Below, in pieces: positions 1 to 9,119 of a stretch of DNA of 57,174 bases. The notes under the pieces were generated by a model. It was not told the DNA's origin. It was given only the letters and a program-made list of their open reading frames with translations, and ran no database searches. The position numbers were made by a program, and so were the translations under genes. How positions within the stretch are numbered: position 1 is the stretch's first letter; each line of letters starts with the position of its first letter. This stretch comes from Bacteriovoracaceae bacterium UBA1511 (lineage in GTDB: Bacteria > Bdellovibrionota > Bacteriovoracia > Bacteriovoracales > Bacteriovoracaceae), in contig DCQT01000125.1 in assembly GCA_002323535.1 (NCBI GenBank), positions 1 to 57,174 on the forward strand, given 5' to 3'.

Positions 1-1
1 A

Positions 2-2122
2 TTAGTTCCTGTATTTTTTATTTTTTGTCTGGTCTCAGGTTTTTATCTGACTGCAAATGATAACGTTCTTTTTATATCGAGTGATTCTAGTCTTAAGGGT
101 TTTAATTATTATTTTTACTCTATTTTCGTTTCCTTCTATTATATTTTTGGTCCACTTTTTTGCCTTTTCTTTCTGTTTGGTATTCTGGAATTTACATTCA
201 AAGAAAAGAATAAAATATTCTTGATTTATTATTTCCCAGGGTTGTTCTTTCTTAGCTGTTTTTTAAAGCCCAGTTATTCTTTTTTTCTTGGTGAAAAGGA
301 TCTTTCCTATTTTTTTATATGGTCGTCTAGCCTTACATTTATTGTTGGGGACTTTTTGAATCACCTATGTTTTTCTAAGAAAATTTATTACTCTACCAAA
401 ACTTGCATTCTTAACGTATTTTCATTTTTAAAAACTACTCATAAAAACAAGCATAGTGGAGAAAGTCGTTCTATTTCAAATACTTTAAAGCCAATTTACT
501 CAAAGAATCCTTCTACTAAAATGCGCTATTTACCCTTCTCCTCTAAGCCAAACCCTTCTGCTGTAAATGCGACAAATAAACATGTTAACACTAGCTCCTC
601 CCATAAGACTCTTCCTAGTAGAGTTAAGGATATTAATTGTAATGACTATGAAAATATCGTTGATTTTTTCTCTACTTCGAAAAGAAGAGACTTCGCTAAC
701 GAGCCAAGTAGAGCGTATTTTGATGATATTACATCTAGAATAGAAGAAAAACTTAAGGATTTTAAAATTAATGGAGAAATTATAAATATTCTCAAAGGAC
801 CTGTTGTTGATACTTTTGAGTTGGAGCTAGGCTCTGGTGTCAAAGTAAGTAAGATTACCAGTAGCGCAGAAGATTTGAGTTTGGCTTTGCTTGGAGCCCC
901 TTTAAGGATTGTATATCCCATGAAAGGGAGAACGACAGTTGGTATTGAAGTTCCAAGAAACCCACGTGATATTATTTTTCTTGATCAACTTGTAAATTCT
1001 AAAGAGTTTAAGGACACAAAGCATTGTCTGCCACTTGCAATGGGGAAGGATGCATTTGGTGATCCACTTATTGTTGATCTAGCTGCAATGCCTCATATGC
1101 TCGTAGCTGGTTCAACGGGAGCCGGGAAGTCAGTATTTATAAATTCCGTTTTAATATCGTTACTTATTAAATTAGACCCTTCAAAATTAAAATTGATCCT
1201 TATTGACCCAAAGCAACTAGAACTAGCTCTTTACTCCAAGTTACCGCACCTGATAATGCCGGTTGTGACTGATGCAAGTAAAGCAAGTACATCGCTCCTC
1301 TGGGCTGTTCAGGAGATGGAGAGAAGATATAGTATAATGAAGACCTTGGGAGTCAGAAATCTTGAAGGATATAATGACAAAATTAAAAGTGGAGATAATG
1401 CTTTAAATGAATCTGTGTCTAAGTTTTTTGACGGAAATGATTATGAGCTACCTTATATTGTTGTAATTGTTGATGAGTTTGCTGATCTAATTCTGACAAA
1501 ATCAGGTAAAGAAATTGAAACAAATATCTGTCGCCTTGCTGCAAAAGCAAGGGCGTCTGGTATCCATCTCATAATTGCGACTCAAAGACCTTCAGTTGAC
1601 GTTATAACTGGATTAATAAAATCAAATTTTCCGACAAGAGTCTCTTTTAGAGTTACCAGTTCCGTTGATTCAAGGACGATTTTAAACTCTGTAGGGGCTG
1701 AAAGACTTCTGGGGAAAGGTGATATGCTCTATAAGCATGGGGTTGAAACACTAAGGTGTCACTCTAGTTTTGTTGATGAATTAGAGATAGAAAAACTTAC
1801 TAATAGGCTTGCTGAGCTTTCAAGTGGGTTTGACCCCGCAGTAATAGACTTCCTAGAGAATGGCGGTGACCTATCCGATAGTCTATACGGCTCTTCTAGC
1901 TCCGGTTATAACAATGAATCATCATCAGATGGCGATGAGTTGTATGGGGTTGCTGTAAAGCTCGTTGCTGAATCAAGAGCAGCCTCGGCATCTATGCTTC
2001 AACGCCGGTTGAAAGTAGGTTACAATAGAGCAGCAAACCTGATTGAAAAAATGGAAGATAATGGCGTTGTTGGGCCGGCTCAAGGTTCAAAGCCCCGAAA
2101 GGTTTTAGTAGACTCTGTCTAG
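2..2122 (+). CDS. ftsK: DNA translocase FtsK/SpoIIIE, 5' end outside the window
   Basis: Hexameric ATPase that pumps chromosomal DNA through the division septum. The reading frame is open back to base 2, and the upstream part encodes hydrophobic, Phe/Leu-rich membrane segments, so the gene is cut by the window edge; an internal TTG at 221 is not a credible start. Visible parts, in order: the last of the N-terminal membrane helices (to about base 370), a polar linker, the alpha/beta motor with Walker A GSTGAGKS (1109-1132) and Walker B IVVIVDEFADL (about 1457-1490), and the C-terminal gamma winged-helix domain (from about 1937) that reads polar DNA signals. The linker is short compared with E. 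coli FtsK. The C-terminal half is unambiguous. Confidence 0.95.
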   Translation, partial: LVPVFFIFCLVSGFYLTANDNVLFISSDSSLKGFNYYFYSIFVSFYYIFGPLFCLFFLFGILEFTFKEKNKIFLIYYFPGLFFLSCFLKPSYSFFLGEKDLSYFFIWSSSLTFIVGDFLNHLCFSKKIYYSTKTCILNVFSFLKTTHKNKHSGESRSISNTLKPIYSKNPSTKMRYLPFSSKPNPSAVNATNKHVNTSSSHKTLPSRVKDINCNDYENIVDFFSTSKRRDFANEPSRAYFDDITSRIEEKLKDFKINGEIINILKGPVVDTFELELGSGVKVSKITSSAEDLSLALLGAPLRIVYPMKGRTTVGIEVPRNPRDIIFLDQLVNSKEFKDTKHCLPLAMGKDAFGDPLIVDLAAMPHMLVAGSTGAGKSVFINSVLISLLIKLDPSKLKLILIDPKQLELALYSKLPHLIMPVVTDASKASTSLLWAVQEMERRYSIMKTLGVRNLEGYNDKIKSGDNALNESVSKFFDGNDYELPYIVVIVDEFADLILTKSGKEIETNICRLAAKARASGIHLIIATQRPSVDVITGLIKSNFPTRVSFRVTSSVDSRTILNSVGAERLLGKGDMLYKHGVETLRCHSSFVDELEIEKLTNRLAELSSGFDPAVIDFLENGGDLSDSLYGSSSSGYNNESSSDGDELYGVAVKLVAESRAASASMLQRRLKVGYNRAANLIEKMEDNGVVGPAQGSKPRKVLVDSV

Positions 2123-2140
2123 AGCTAAAATTTCAAATTA

Positions 2141-2190
2141 AGTAGCTTTGATTATTCGAATTATAAGTATTTGATTATTAGTAAGCTACT
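2141..2190 (+). other. Inverted repeat and direct repeats downstream of ftsK
   Basis: AGTAGCTT (2141-2148) pairs perfectly with AAGCTACT (2183-2190) across a 34-base loop. Inside, TTTGATTATT occurs twice (2147-2156 and 2170-2179). No U-tract follows, so this is not a classic intrinsic terminator. It lies in the 253-base gap between ftsK and rpsB. The role is unknown; it could be a protein-binding site or part of the rpsB leader. Confidence 0.35.
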
Positions 2191-2338
2191 AAGGATCTAA
2201 AATTTTGTCCCGGTTTGTAAATATTTATTTTCTGTAAGGTTTTACTCAAAATATCTTTACCCATAATGTCAAAAATGATACGAGACCTGTATCTGCATTT
2301 TGTAGAAATAACTAAGCTTTACCTATGGTGGTGGCATT

Positions 2339-2383
2339 ATGTCTGGTAAAGTAATTAACCGCCTGGAGAAAAAATATGTCTGA
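2339..2383 (+). other. Short upstream reading frame overlapping the rpsB start
   Basis: A 14-codon frame starts at ATG 2339, preceded by a G-rich GGTGGTGG stretch, and stops at TGA 2381-2383, five bases inside rpsB. Its first bases (ATGTCTGGTAAAGT) resemble the rpsB start (ATGTCTGAAAAGT). The rpsB ribosome-binding site GGAG lies within it. It may be a leader peptide or a chance duplication of the start region. Translation is not demonstrated. Confidence 0.25.
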
Positions 2384-3164
2384 AAAGTTAGAGTTAAAAG
2401 GTCTTCTAGAAGCTGGTTGTCACTTTGGTCACCAAACACATAAGTGGAACCCTAAAATGAAGCCATATGTATATGGTGAAAGGAATGGGATTTATATTTT
2501 AGATTTAGCTAAAACAATTCCACTTGCACAAAAAGCTCATGATTTCTTAAAGAAAACAGCAGCTGAAGGTAAGCCTGTTCTTTTCGTTGGAACAAAAAGA
2601 CAAGCAACAGATGCTGTTCAACAGGCTGCCAAAGACAACGGGGCATATTATGTAACCCACAGATGGCTAGGTGGAATGCTAACTAACTTTAAAACAATCA
2701 CTCTTTCAATCGATAAACTTAGAAAAGTTGAAAAAATGAAAGAAACAGGAGATTTTGAGCTTCTTACAAAAAAAGAAAGATCAAGAGTAGAAAAAGAAGT
2801 TCAAAAATTAGAAAAAAGTTTAGGTGGAATCAAGGATATGAGAAAGCTTCCTGGAGCAATCTTTGTCATTGACCCATCGGCTGAAAAGATTGCGGTAGCA
2901 GAAGCTAAAAATTTAAATATTCCTGTTGTAGCATTAATTGATACGAACTGTGATCCTACTGGGATTGATTATGTAGTACCTGCAAATGATGACGCAATTA
3001 AATCAGTATCCTTATTTGCAAATTATTTTGGTAACTCCGTTGCTCAAGGTAGAAATCAATTTTCTGCGTCAAAGAAATCAAACTCTGGTAAGGCGCAAAA
3101 AGATGCTAGCTTAGAGCAGGAAATATTAAACAAGTTTGAAAAAGACATTGACCTACAAGATTAA
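2376..3164 (+). CDS. rpsB: 30S ribosomal protein S2
   Basis: Component of the small ribosomal subunit that supports S1 binding and initiation. The 262-residue product has the family's N-terminal signature GLLEAGCHFGHQTHKWNPKM, the VGTKRQA segment and RWLGGMLTNF. It is about 20 residues longer than E. coli S2 because of a Lys/Glu-rich tail. ATG 2376 is preceded by GGAG at good spacing. It is followed 18 bases later by tsf, the near-universal rpsB-tsf pairing. In many bacteria the leader of this operon carries S2 autoregulation; a 253-base untranslated region here leaves room for it. Confidence 0.98.
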   Translation: MSEKLELKGLLEAGCHFGHQTHKWNPKMKPYVYGERNGIYILDLAKTIPLAQKAHDFLKKTAAEGKPVLFVGTKRQATDAVQQAAKDNGAYYVTHRWLGGMLTNFKTITLSIDKLRKVEKMKETGDFELLTKKERSRVEKEVQKLEKSLGGIKDMRKLPGAIFVIDPSAEKIAVAEAKNLNIPVVALIDTNCDPTGIDYVVPANDDAIKSVSLFANYFGNSVAQGRNQFSASKKSNSGKAQKDASLEQEILNKFEKDIDLQD

Positions 3165-3182
3165 TAAAAAAGGGAATTTAAA

Positions 3183-4067
3183 ATGGCTATTAGTGCAAGT
3201 GATGTAAAACTATTAAGAGAAAAGACAGGTGCGGGAATGATGGCCTGTAAAGAGGCTTTAAATACTACGAATGGAGATCTTGAAGCGGCTGTTGATTACC
3301 TTCGGAAAAAAGGCTTGGCTGCTGCTCAGAAAAAGCAGTCTAGAACCGCTGCAGACGGAGCAGTAGTAAATGCAACTTCTGGTAATACTTCTGTACTTCT
3401 CGAAGTAAATTGTGAAACTGATTTTGTTGGTAAGGGTGATGATTTCAAAAGCTTTGCCAGAGAGATGGCTCAGTTTGCTGCTGATAATAATATTTCGGAC
3501 ATTGAGGCATTAAAAGATGCAAAAGCCGAGGCTGTAAATGAACTTACACTTAAATGCGGTGAGAAGATTGATTTAAGAAGGCTTCTGACTTTAAATTCTG
3601 AAAATACTTTTGGGCATTATAACCATGGTGGTAAAATAGGCGTTTTAGTTGAAGCGAAAGTTTCTACAAGTTCCTCTGAAACGGAAGAATTGTTAAAAGA
3701 TTTAGCAATGCATGTTGCTGCAGCTAGTCCAAAATTCTTGGACGCATCAGGCATTGATGAAGATTTTAAAGCTAGAGAAGCGAAAATTTACACAGAGCAA
3801 CTTCAAGAGCAAGGTAAACCAGAAAAAATGATCCCTCAAATTGTTGAGGGTAAACTGAGAAAACTTGCGTCAGAGGTATGCCTACTAGAGCAGTCTTTTG
3901 TTAAAAATCCGGATCTAAATGTAAAAGGACATGTTTCGGAGGTTTCTAAGTCCACAGGCGCTGAAATTTCAATACTTGGTTTTCATACATTAAACCTTGG
4001 TGAGGGTGTTGAGAAAAAAGTTGATAACTTGGCAGACGAAGTTGCAAAAATGACGCAACAACAGTAG
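3183..4067 (+). CDS. tsf: Translation elongation factor EF-Ts
   Basis: Nucleotide exchange factor that recycles EF-Tu-GDP to EF-Tu-GTP in the cytoplasm. The 294-residue protein opens with a UBA-like module (VKLLREKTGAGMMACKEAL) and continues with the EF-Ts signature VLLEVNCETDFVGKGDDF, then two core subdomains. Length matches the family. The start ATG at 3183 follows AAAAAGGGAATTTAAA. It lies downstream of rpsB and is followed by a strong intrinsic terminator, so rpsB-tsf can form its own transcript. Confidence 0.98.
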   Translation: MAISASDVKLLREKTGAGMMACKEALNTTNGDLEAAVDYLRKKGLAAAQKKQSRTAADGAVVNATSGNTSVLLEVNCETDFVGKGDDFKSFAREMAQFAADNNISDIEALKDAKAEAVNELTLKCGEKIDLRRLLTLNSENTFGHYNHGGKIGVLVEAKVSTSSSETEELLKDLAMHVAAASPKFLDASGIDEDFKAREAKIYTEQLQEQGKPEKMIPQIVEGKLRKLASEVCLLEQSFVKNPDLNVKGHVSEVSKSTGAEISILGFHTLNLGEGVEKKVDNLADEVAKMTQQQ

Positions 4068-4094
4068 TCAAAAAAAATAATTCAATTTATTATT

Positions 4095-4122
4095 GGGCAC
4101 TCTATTAGAGTGCCCTTTTTTT
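4095..4122 (+). terminator. Intrinsic terminator after tsf
   Basis: A perfect stem GGGCACTCTA / TAGAGTGCCC (4095-4104 with 4106-4115; probably a 5-base loop with an 8-bp stem in practice) is followed by seven T residues (4116-4122). It separates rpsB-tsf from pyrH. pyrH must therefore depend on read-through or on a promoter I cannot identify clearly. Confidence 0.93.
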
Positions 4123-4145
4123 AGGCATACTATAAAGGTCTTTTG

Positions 4146-4853
4146 ATGAAATATAAAAGAATACTACTTAAGCTTTCTGGAGAGGCACTTGCTGGCGCTC
4201 AGGGGCATGGAATTTGCCAAAAAACAATTGTCACTTTGGCCAAAGAAATTAAATCTTTAGTTGATATTGGTGTTGAGTTGGCTATCGTTCTAGGTGGCGG
4301 TAACATTCATCGTGGGGTAGCTGGTGCGACTGAAGGAATGGATAGGACAACCTCAGACCATATGGGAATGTTAGCTACAGTAATTAACTCATTGGCTCTT
4401 CAAGATAATTTAGAGAGGTTTGATGTTAAAACAAGGGTTTTATCCGCAATAGAGTTACAAAAGATAGCAGAGCCTTACATCAGAAGGCGCGCTGTCAGGC
4501 ATTTAGAGAAAAAAAGGGTAATTATTTTTGCCGCAGGCACTGGAAATCCATACTTCACTACTGATACGGCTGCAGCACTTCGAGCAAATGAAATAGATGC
4601 AGACGTTATTTTAAAAGCAACTAAAGTTGATGGTATTTACGATAAAGATCCTATGAAGCATAAAAATGCCAAAAAGTATGATCAATTGGATTACTTTGAA
4701 GTCTTAAATAAAGAGCTTGGGGTTATGGATTCCACTGCGATTAGTTTATGCAAGGATAACAAAATAGATATCATCGTTTTCAACGTATTTGAAAATGGAA
4801 ACATTTTGAAAGTAGCCATTGGAGATAAAATTGGTACACTAGTTACCAAGTAA
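4146..4853 (+). CDS. pyrH: Uridylate kinase (UMP kinase)
   Basis: Phosphorylates UMP to UDP with ATP, feeding pyrimidine nucleotide and UDP-sugar supply. The 235-residue protein starts KRILLKLSGEAL, with a glycine-rich VLGGGNIHRG loop, the DRTTSDHMGMLATVINSLAL segment and FAAGTGNPYFTTDTAAALRA, all typical of bacterial amino-acid-kinase-fold UMP kinases. I take ATG 4146 rather than TTG 4143, because the conserved start begins MKYKR and AAGG lies about 8 bases upstream. It heads the run pyrH-frr-uppS-cdsA-rseP. Confidence 0.97.
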   Translation: MKYKRILLKLSGEALAGAQGHGICQKTIVTLAKEIKSLVDIGVELAIVLGGGNIHRGVAGATEGMDRTTSDHMGMLATVINSLALQDNLERFDVKTRVLSAIELQKIAEPYIRRRAVRHLEKKRVIIFAAGTGNPYFTTDTAAALRANEIDADVILKATKVDGIYDKDPMKHKNAKKYDQLDYFEVLNKELGVMDSTAISLCKDNKIDIIVFNVFENGNILKVAIGDKIGTLVTK

Positions 4854-4868
4854 TTTTTGGGAGTAATT

Positions 4869-5429
4869 ATGCTTTTGGAACAAATAAATAAAGATTTAGA
4901 AGTTTTACTTGATCAGGCGGTAAAGTCGATGGTTTATCAACTATCTAGAGTGAGAACAGGAAGAGCTAATGCATCTTTACTTGATAATATAAAAGTTGAT
5001 TATTACGGGGCACCGACTCCATTAAACCAACTTGGTCAGGTATCTACTCCAGAGGCTAGGCTTCTTCAAATTCAGCCATTTGATAAGCAAATGATTGGTG
5101 ACATAGAGAAAGCAATTCTTGGTTCCAACCTAGGTGTAACTCCCTCCAATGATGGTAACCTTATAAGGATACCTTTTCCTCTTTTAACAGAGGAAAGAAG
5201 AAAAGAGATCGCTAAAGATGTCAAAAAAATTGGGGAAGATGCAAAAATAGCAATTAGAGGCGTTAGAAGAGATCAAAATGAGATTGTAAAAAAAGCCGAG
5301 AAGTCCAAAGAAATCTCTGAGGATGAATCAAAAAAGTATCAGTCGGAAATTCAAAATAAGATTGATGATTATGTTAAGAGGGTTGATAAAGCTATCTCCG
5401 AGAAAGAAAGCGAAGTTTTAAGTATTTAA
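4869..5429 (+). CDS. frr: Ribosome recycling factor
   Basis: With EF-G, splits post-termination ribosomes. The 186-residue protein shows the family's VRTGRANASLLDNIKVDYYG segment near residue 30, LLQIQPFD, and the highly charged helix with RKEIAKDVKKIGEDAKIAIR and RRDQNEIVKKAE. The start is ATG 4869, set by TGGGAG at 4858-4863; an in-frame TTG at 4857 lacks a site. It begins 15 bases after pyrH and stops 4 bases before uppS, so it is part of one tight operon. Confidence 0.97.
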   Translation: MLLEQINKDLEVLLDQAVKSMVYQLSRVRTGRANASLLDNIKVDYYGAPTPLNQLGQVSTPEARLLQIQPFDKQMIGDIEKAILGSNLGVTPSNDGNLIRIPFPLLTEERRKEIAKDVKKIGEDAKIAIRGVRRDQNEIVKKAEKSKEISEDESKKYQSEIQNKIDDYVKRVDKAISEKESEVLSI

Positions 5430-5433
5430 GCTT

Positions 5434-6174
5434 ATGAAGAAAGGTTTATCTCCAAAACATGTTGCAATCATTATGGATGGTAATGGTCGCTGGGCTCAGA
5501 GCCGTTTTCACCCAAGAGTTTGGGGACATGTAAGAGGTACATTTAGAGTAAGTGAGATTGTTCAGGCTGCAAGTGATTTCGGCGTAGGTACACTTACACT
5601 TTACTCTTTTTCTACTGAGAATTGGGGGAGACCGAAAAGAGAAATTGAAACTCTTTTTAAACTATTAAAAAAATTTTTAAAAAAAGAGAGAGATAGAATC
5701 ATTTCAAACGATATAAAGTTTAGGGTTATTGGAGATATCGAGAGTCTCCCTGAAGAGACAAAAGGACTTATTAGAAGCTTAGAGAAAGAGACTTATGATC
5801 ATAAAGGGCTTAAGCTATGCATTGCTTTTGGATACGGCTCGAAAAAAGAAATTTCTAATTCAGTTAATAGATGGATAAGTGAAAACCCGGGAAAGAAAAT
5901 AACTGAGAAAGAGATTGAGGATAACTTATTAACTTGTGAGAACGGACCTGTTGATTTGCTAATCCGAACTGGCGGTGATCATAGGCTTTCAAACTTTTTA
6001 CTCTGGCAATCCGCATATGCGGAACTTTTTTTTACCCAAACGAAGTGGCCGGACTTTAGTAGGTTAGAGCTTCTCGAGATATTGGAGAGCTTTTCTAGCA
6101 TTGACAGAAGATTTGGAAAGCTAAATTCAGTTATTACAAGTTCAAAAAATTACTATGAAGAGGCATTAATTTGA
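5434..6174 (+). CDS. uppS: Undecaprenyl diphosphate synthase (cis-prenyltransferase)
   Basis: Extends farnesyl diphosphate with isopentenyl diphosphate to make the C55 lipid carrier for cell-wall and polysaccharide precursors. The 246-residue product has the hallmark HVAIIMDGNGRWA with the catalytic Asp near residue 15, TLYSFSTENWGRP, and the C-terminal DLLIRTGGDHRLSNFLLWQ and YAELFFT motifs. ATG 5434 starts 4 bases after frr. Its TGA stop overlaps the TTG start of cdsA, indicating translational coupling. Confidence 0.97.
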   Translation: MKKGLSPKHVAIIMDGNGRWAQSRFHPRVWGHVRGTFRVSEIVQAASDFGVGTLTLYSFSTENWGRPKREIETLFKLLKKFLKKERDRIISNDIKFRVIGDIESLPEETKGLIRSLEKETYDHKGLKLCIAFGYGSKKEISNSVNRWISENPGKKITEKEIEDNLLTCENGPVDLLIRTGGDHRLSNFLLWQSAYAELFFTQTKWPDFSRLELLEILESFSSIDRRFGKLNSVITSSKNYYEEALI

Positions 6175-6980
6175 AAGACCTCGTTCGAATAACCTCCGGG
6201 TTAATATTAATTTTAATAGTTATTTTTGGAGCGTATGTCGGAAAGATTGGAATACTATTTATAATAAGCTCATTTTCTTTTTTAGTTTTGTGGGAGTTGG
6301 GAAATAATTTTTTTAAATTCAATTTAGAGAAAAAGTTAATGGGTCATATTTTTTTGGGACTTTTTTCCTTAATCGGAATTCATCTTTTTGAGAGTGAGAA
6401 AGTTTCTCCGGACTATTTTTTAGCCGCTGGTATGACTTTAAATCTTAGTTTTGTTGCCTACTTATTTTTTGGGAAAAAGCCTAAGTTAATGACTACAATT
6501 GTCGGGCATTATTTTTTTATACCCAGTTTATTCGTTTCTTTAAATTTGCTAAGTTTGACTATAATTCTCGAACTAGAATACTGGATTAAAATGATGACCC
6601 TGATCTTATTAGTAACTTATGGAATGGATACTGGGGGATGGTTTTTTGGTAAAAACTTTGGAAAAACAAAGTTATCACCAACAATAAGCCCCAATAAGAC
6701 AGTGGAAGGCTTAGTCGGGGGAGCTCTCTTCTCTGGGACAATTAGTTGTGTTTTTATTTATTTTCAAGGGCTTGAGGTAGGAGTTATAACGTTTATAATA
6801 TTTACACTCATCGCTGCAATGACACATCTTGGAGATCTTGCACAGTCTAAGTTGAAAAGAGAGGTTGGAATAAAGGATTCATCTAACTTAATACCTGGCC
6901 ATGGGGGTGTTTTTGATAGAGTTGATAGTTTATACTTTATTAGTCCATTCTTTGTATTTGCGATGAGATACGTACTGTAA
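6171..6980 (+). CDS. cdsA: Phosphatidate cytidylyltransferase (CDP-diacylglycerol synthase)
   Basis: Integral membrane enzyme converting phosphatidate and CTP to CDP-diacylglycerol, the precursor used by PssA nearby. The 269-residue protein has several transmembrane helices and the family signature near the C terminus: SKLKREVGIKDSSNLIPGHGG followed by VFDRVDS. The start is TTG 6171, sharing bases with the uppS stop (TTGA); there is no better in-frame start upstream of the conserved hydrophobic N terminus. Confidence 0.95.
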   Translation: MKDLVRITSGLILILIVIFGAYVGKIGILFIISSFSFLVLWELGNNFFKFNLEKKLMGHIFLGLFSLIGIHLFESEKVSPDYFLAAGMTLNLSFVAYLFFGKKPKLMTTIVGHYFFIPSLFVSLNLLSLTIILELEYWIKMMTLILLVTYGMDTGGWFFGKNFGKTKLSPTISPNKTVEGLVGGALFSGTISCVFIYFQGLEVGVITFIIFTLIAAMTHLGDLAQSKLKREVGIKDSSNLIPGHGGVFDRVDSLYFISPFFVFAMRYVL

Positions 6981-6996
6981 GTTTAAGGAGAGTCCT

Positions 6997-8517
6997 TTGC
7001 TTGAGAAAGTTTTTATTTTTATTATTTTTTTATTCCCTCTAGTTTTTTTTCATGAACTTGGTCATTTTTTATTTGCGCGATTTTTTGGTGTGAGAGTTGA
7101 GGTATTTTCACTTGGCTTCGGACCGAAGTTGTTTAAGTTCAAGAAAGGCGACACTGAATATTGTTTTTCTTTAATACCCTTGGGAGGGTATGTGAAAATG
7201 TTTGGTGATGATCCATTGAAAAAGGACGAAATTCCTGAGGAAGAGAGAAAGTATAGTTTTACTTTTAAAGGGAAGTGGGCTCGGTTTTGGATTGTTTTTG
7301 GAGGACCTCTAGCAAATTTTATTTTCACATTTTTTATTTTCTATTTTTTACTCCTTGCAGGAGAGAAAGTTCCTGAGGTTAAAATTGGCGCGATACCCGA
7401 AAAGAATATCTTGAGAGAGTCTGGTCTCAAAACGGGAGACGTCATTCAAAGTATCAATGGTAAACTTATCTACAATCTTGCAGACATTCCGATGGGAACT
7501 GAGAACAATATAAGAGAACTCGAGGTAACAAGGACTAGAAAGAATGCCAAGGTTACTCTAAATATTTCAAGAGAAAAGTTCTTTGAAGAGCTAGTAAAAA
7601 TAGACCCTATTCTTAGGAAACCTACTGTCAAGTCAGCCCTCGGTGAAACATACAATATTGTCGAGTTTGATGGTGTAGAGGTTGGAGAGCTTTCTTTAGA
7701 CGAGATAAATGATTTGTCTCCAAAAAGTATTAAGCTCGAAGGTGCAGATACCAAAGAAGTTAGAAATGTAGAGATCAATTTAGAGGGGGTGATTCTTAGT
7801 CTGAAGAGTAATGGTTTATACCCCCTTGATGTGTTTGTTAAATCCGTAAATATGGATTCTCCTGCAGATAAGGTGGGTATTAAGGGTGGTGATATCCTTG
7901 TTCAAATTGAGGACAAAAAGCTTAACAGTTTTTTTGAGTTGAGAAACTTTCTAAATAGCGTTGATAAAGAAAATTATAAGATCAAAGTCATAAGAGGAGA
8001 CAGTTTATTAGACTTTTCTTTAAAGCCAGACATTAATGAAAATCGAGGAAGGAAGACAAAGCTTATTGGCGTCTACAGCGGAGGAGAGTGGAACCCACCT
8101 AAGTATATAGAAACAGAATCTAAGGGAATATTCGGTTCTTTTCCGATAGCATTTGATCGAACCATAGACTCAATAGTTAAAACCTTTATAGGTTTTAAGA
8201 AACTAATAACGTCTGAGGTTTCAGTAAAGAATATTGGAGGACCTCTATCTATTGGAAAGGTTGCTGCTGATAGTTTCAAAACAAGCTTGAGTTACTTTTT
8301 TCAAATAATGGCATTAATTTCTGTGAACCTAGGAATTATAAACCTTTTTCCTATTCCAGTTTTAGATGGTGGGCATATTGTTTTTATTCTCATGGAGATT
8401 GTAAACAGAGGACCTCTCTCGAGAAGAAAAATGGAGATAGCTCAGCAGTTTGGTCTCTCTTTGTTACTGTTACTGACTGTTGCAGCACTATATAACGATT
8501 TTTCTAGATTATTTTGA
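6997..8517 (+). CDS. rseP: RseP-family site-2 intramembrane metalloprotease
   Basis: Membrane-embedded zinc protease that cleaves transmembrane substrates such as anti-sigma factors. The 506-residue protein carries HELGH in the first membrane helix (about residues 20-24), two PDZ-like regions (about 125-200 and 270-350), and the second metal-site motif FPIPVLDGGHI near residue 450. It starts at TTG 6997 with AAGGAGAG at 6985-6992. It is somewhat longer than E. coli RseP (450) because of an enlarged periplasmic part. Substrates cannot be read from the sequence. Confidence 0.94.
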   Translation: MLEKVFIFIIFLFPLVFFHELGHFLFARFFGVRVEVFSLGFGPKLFKFKKGDTEYCFSLIPLGGYVKMFGDDPLKKDEIPEEERKYSFTFKGKWARFWIVFGGPLANFIFTFFIFYFLLLAGEKVPEVKIGAIPEKNILRESGLKTGDVIQSINGKLIYNLADIPMGTENNIRELEVTRTRKNAKVTLNISREKFFEELVKIDPILRKPTVKSALGETYNIVEFDGVEVGELSLDEINDLSPKSIKLEGADTKEVRNVEINLEGVILSLKSNGLYPLDVFVKSVNMDSPADKVGIKGGDILVQIEDKKLNSFFELRNFLNSVDKENYKIKVIRGDSLLDFSLKPDINENRGRKTKLIGVYSGGEWNPPKYIETESKGIFGSFPIAFDRTIDSIVKTFIGFKKLITSEVSVKNIGGPLSIGKVAADSFKTSLSYFFQIMALISVNLGIINLFPIPVLDGGHIVFILMEIVNRGPLSRRKMEIAQQFGLSLLLLLTVAALYNDFSRLF

Positions 8518-9119
8518 TGTCATCGACTTATCTTTATATTGATACTACAAATGAATTAACTATTGCTCTTCTCGATGAGAGTTTTAAATTACGTAACACA
8601 ATTCTTTTACAGGACAAAAGAACTGCAAGTATTTTGCACGAGAATATTAACTCACTGTTAGATAGTGAGGGTAGAGATTTCTCCTCTGTAAATGGAGTTA
8701 TTGTAAACAATGGCCCGGGAAGTTATACCGGAATTAGAGTTGGAGAGGGTGTTGCTAAAATTTTGGAAATGGATGGTATAAAAGTTGTATCATTTTTAGA
8801 GCATGAGGCTATAAGTAGATTAGAGACCAATGGTAGTTGGGTCGCTAATGCATTTAAAGAAGAGTTTTTTGTTTTTAGTTGGGGAGAGAACGTTAAAGCT
8901 GAAAAGAAATTAGTCAAGCAAGATGCTCTCGAAAAACATTTGATTGAGCCTGTATTTTCTAATGACCAACTTGAGATTCAAAATAAATATACAAACAGTA
9001 AAAAATATCTTTTGGATAATTTAGAGAAAGTAGCGAGTATTTGTATCAATGAGGGAATAAGAAAGGAGCCTTACTATTTTAGAAATATTGAGGATGAGTT
9101 TAAGATTAAAAAAGCATGA
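8517..9119 (+). CDS. tsaB: TsaB-like protein of tRNA t6A synthesis
   Basis: Partner of TsaD in making N6-threonylcarbamoyladenosine at position 37 of ANN-decoding tRNAs. The 200-residue protein has the ASKHA-fold start YLYIDTTNELTIALLD and the family motif NNGPGSYTGIRVG near residue 65. It is shorter than E. coli TsaB (231) and its C-terminal half is weakly conserved. ATG 8517 overlaps the rseP stop; its own stop overlaps the next ATG (ATGA), so three genes are coupled. Confidence 0.85.
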   Translation: MSSTYLYIDTTNELTIALLDESFKLRNTILLQDKRTASILHENINSLLDSEGRDFSSVNGVIVNNGPGSYTGIRVGEGVAKILEMDGIKVVSFLEHEAISRLETNGSWVANAFKEEFFVFSWGENVKAEKKLVKQDALEKHLIEPVFSNDQLEIQNKYTNSKKYLLDNLEKVASICINEGIRKEPYYFRNIEDEFKIKKA

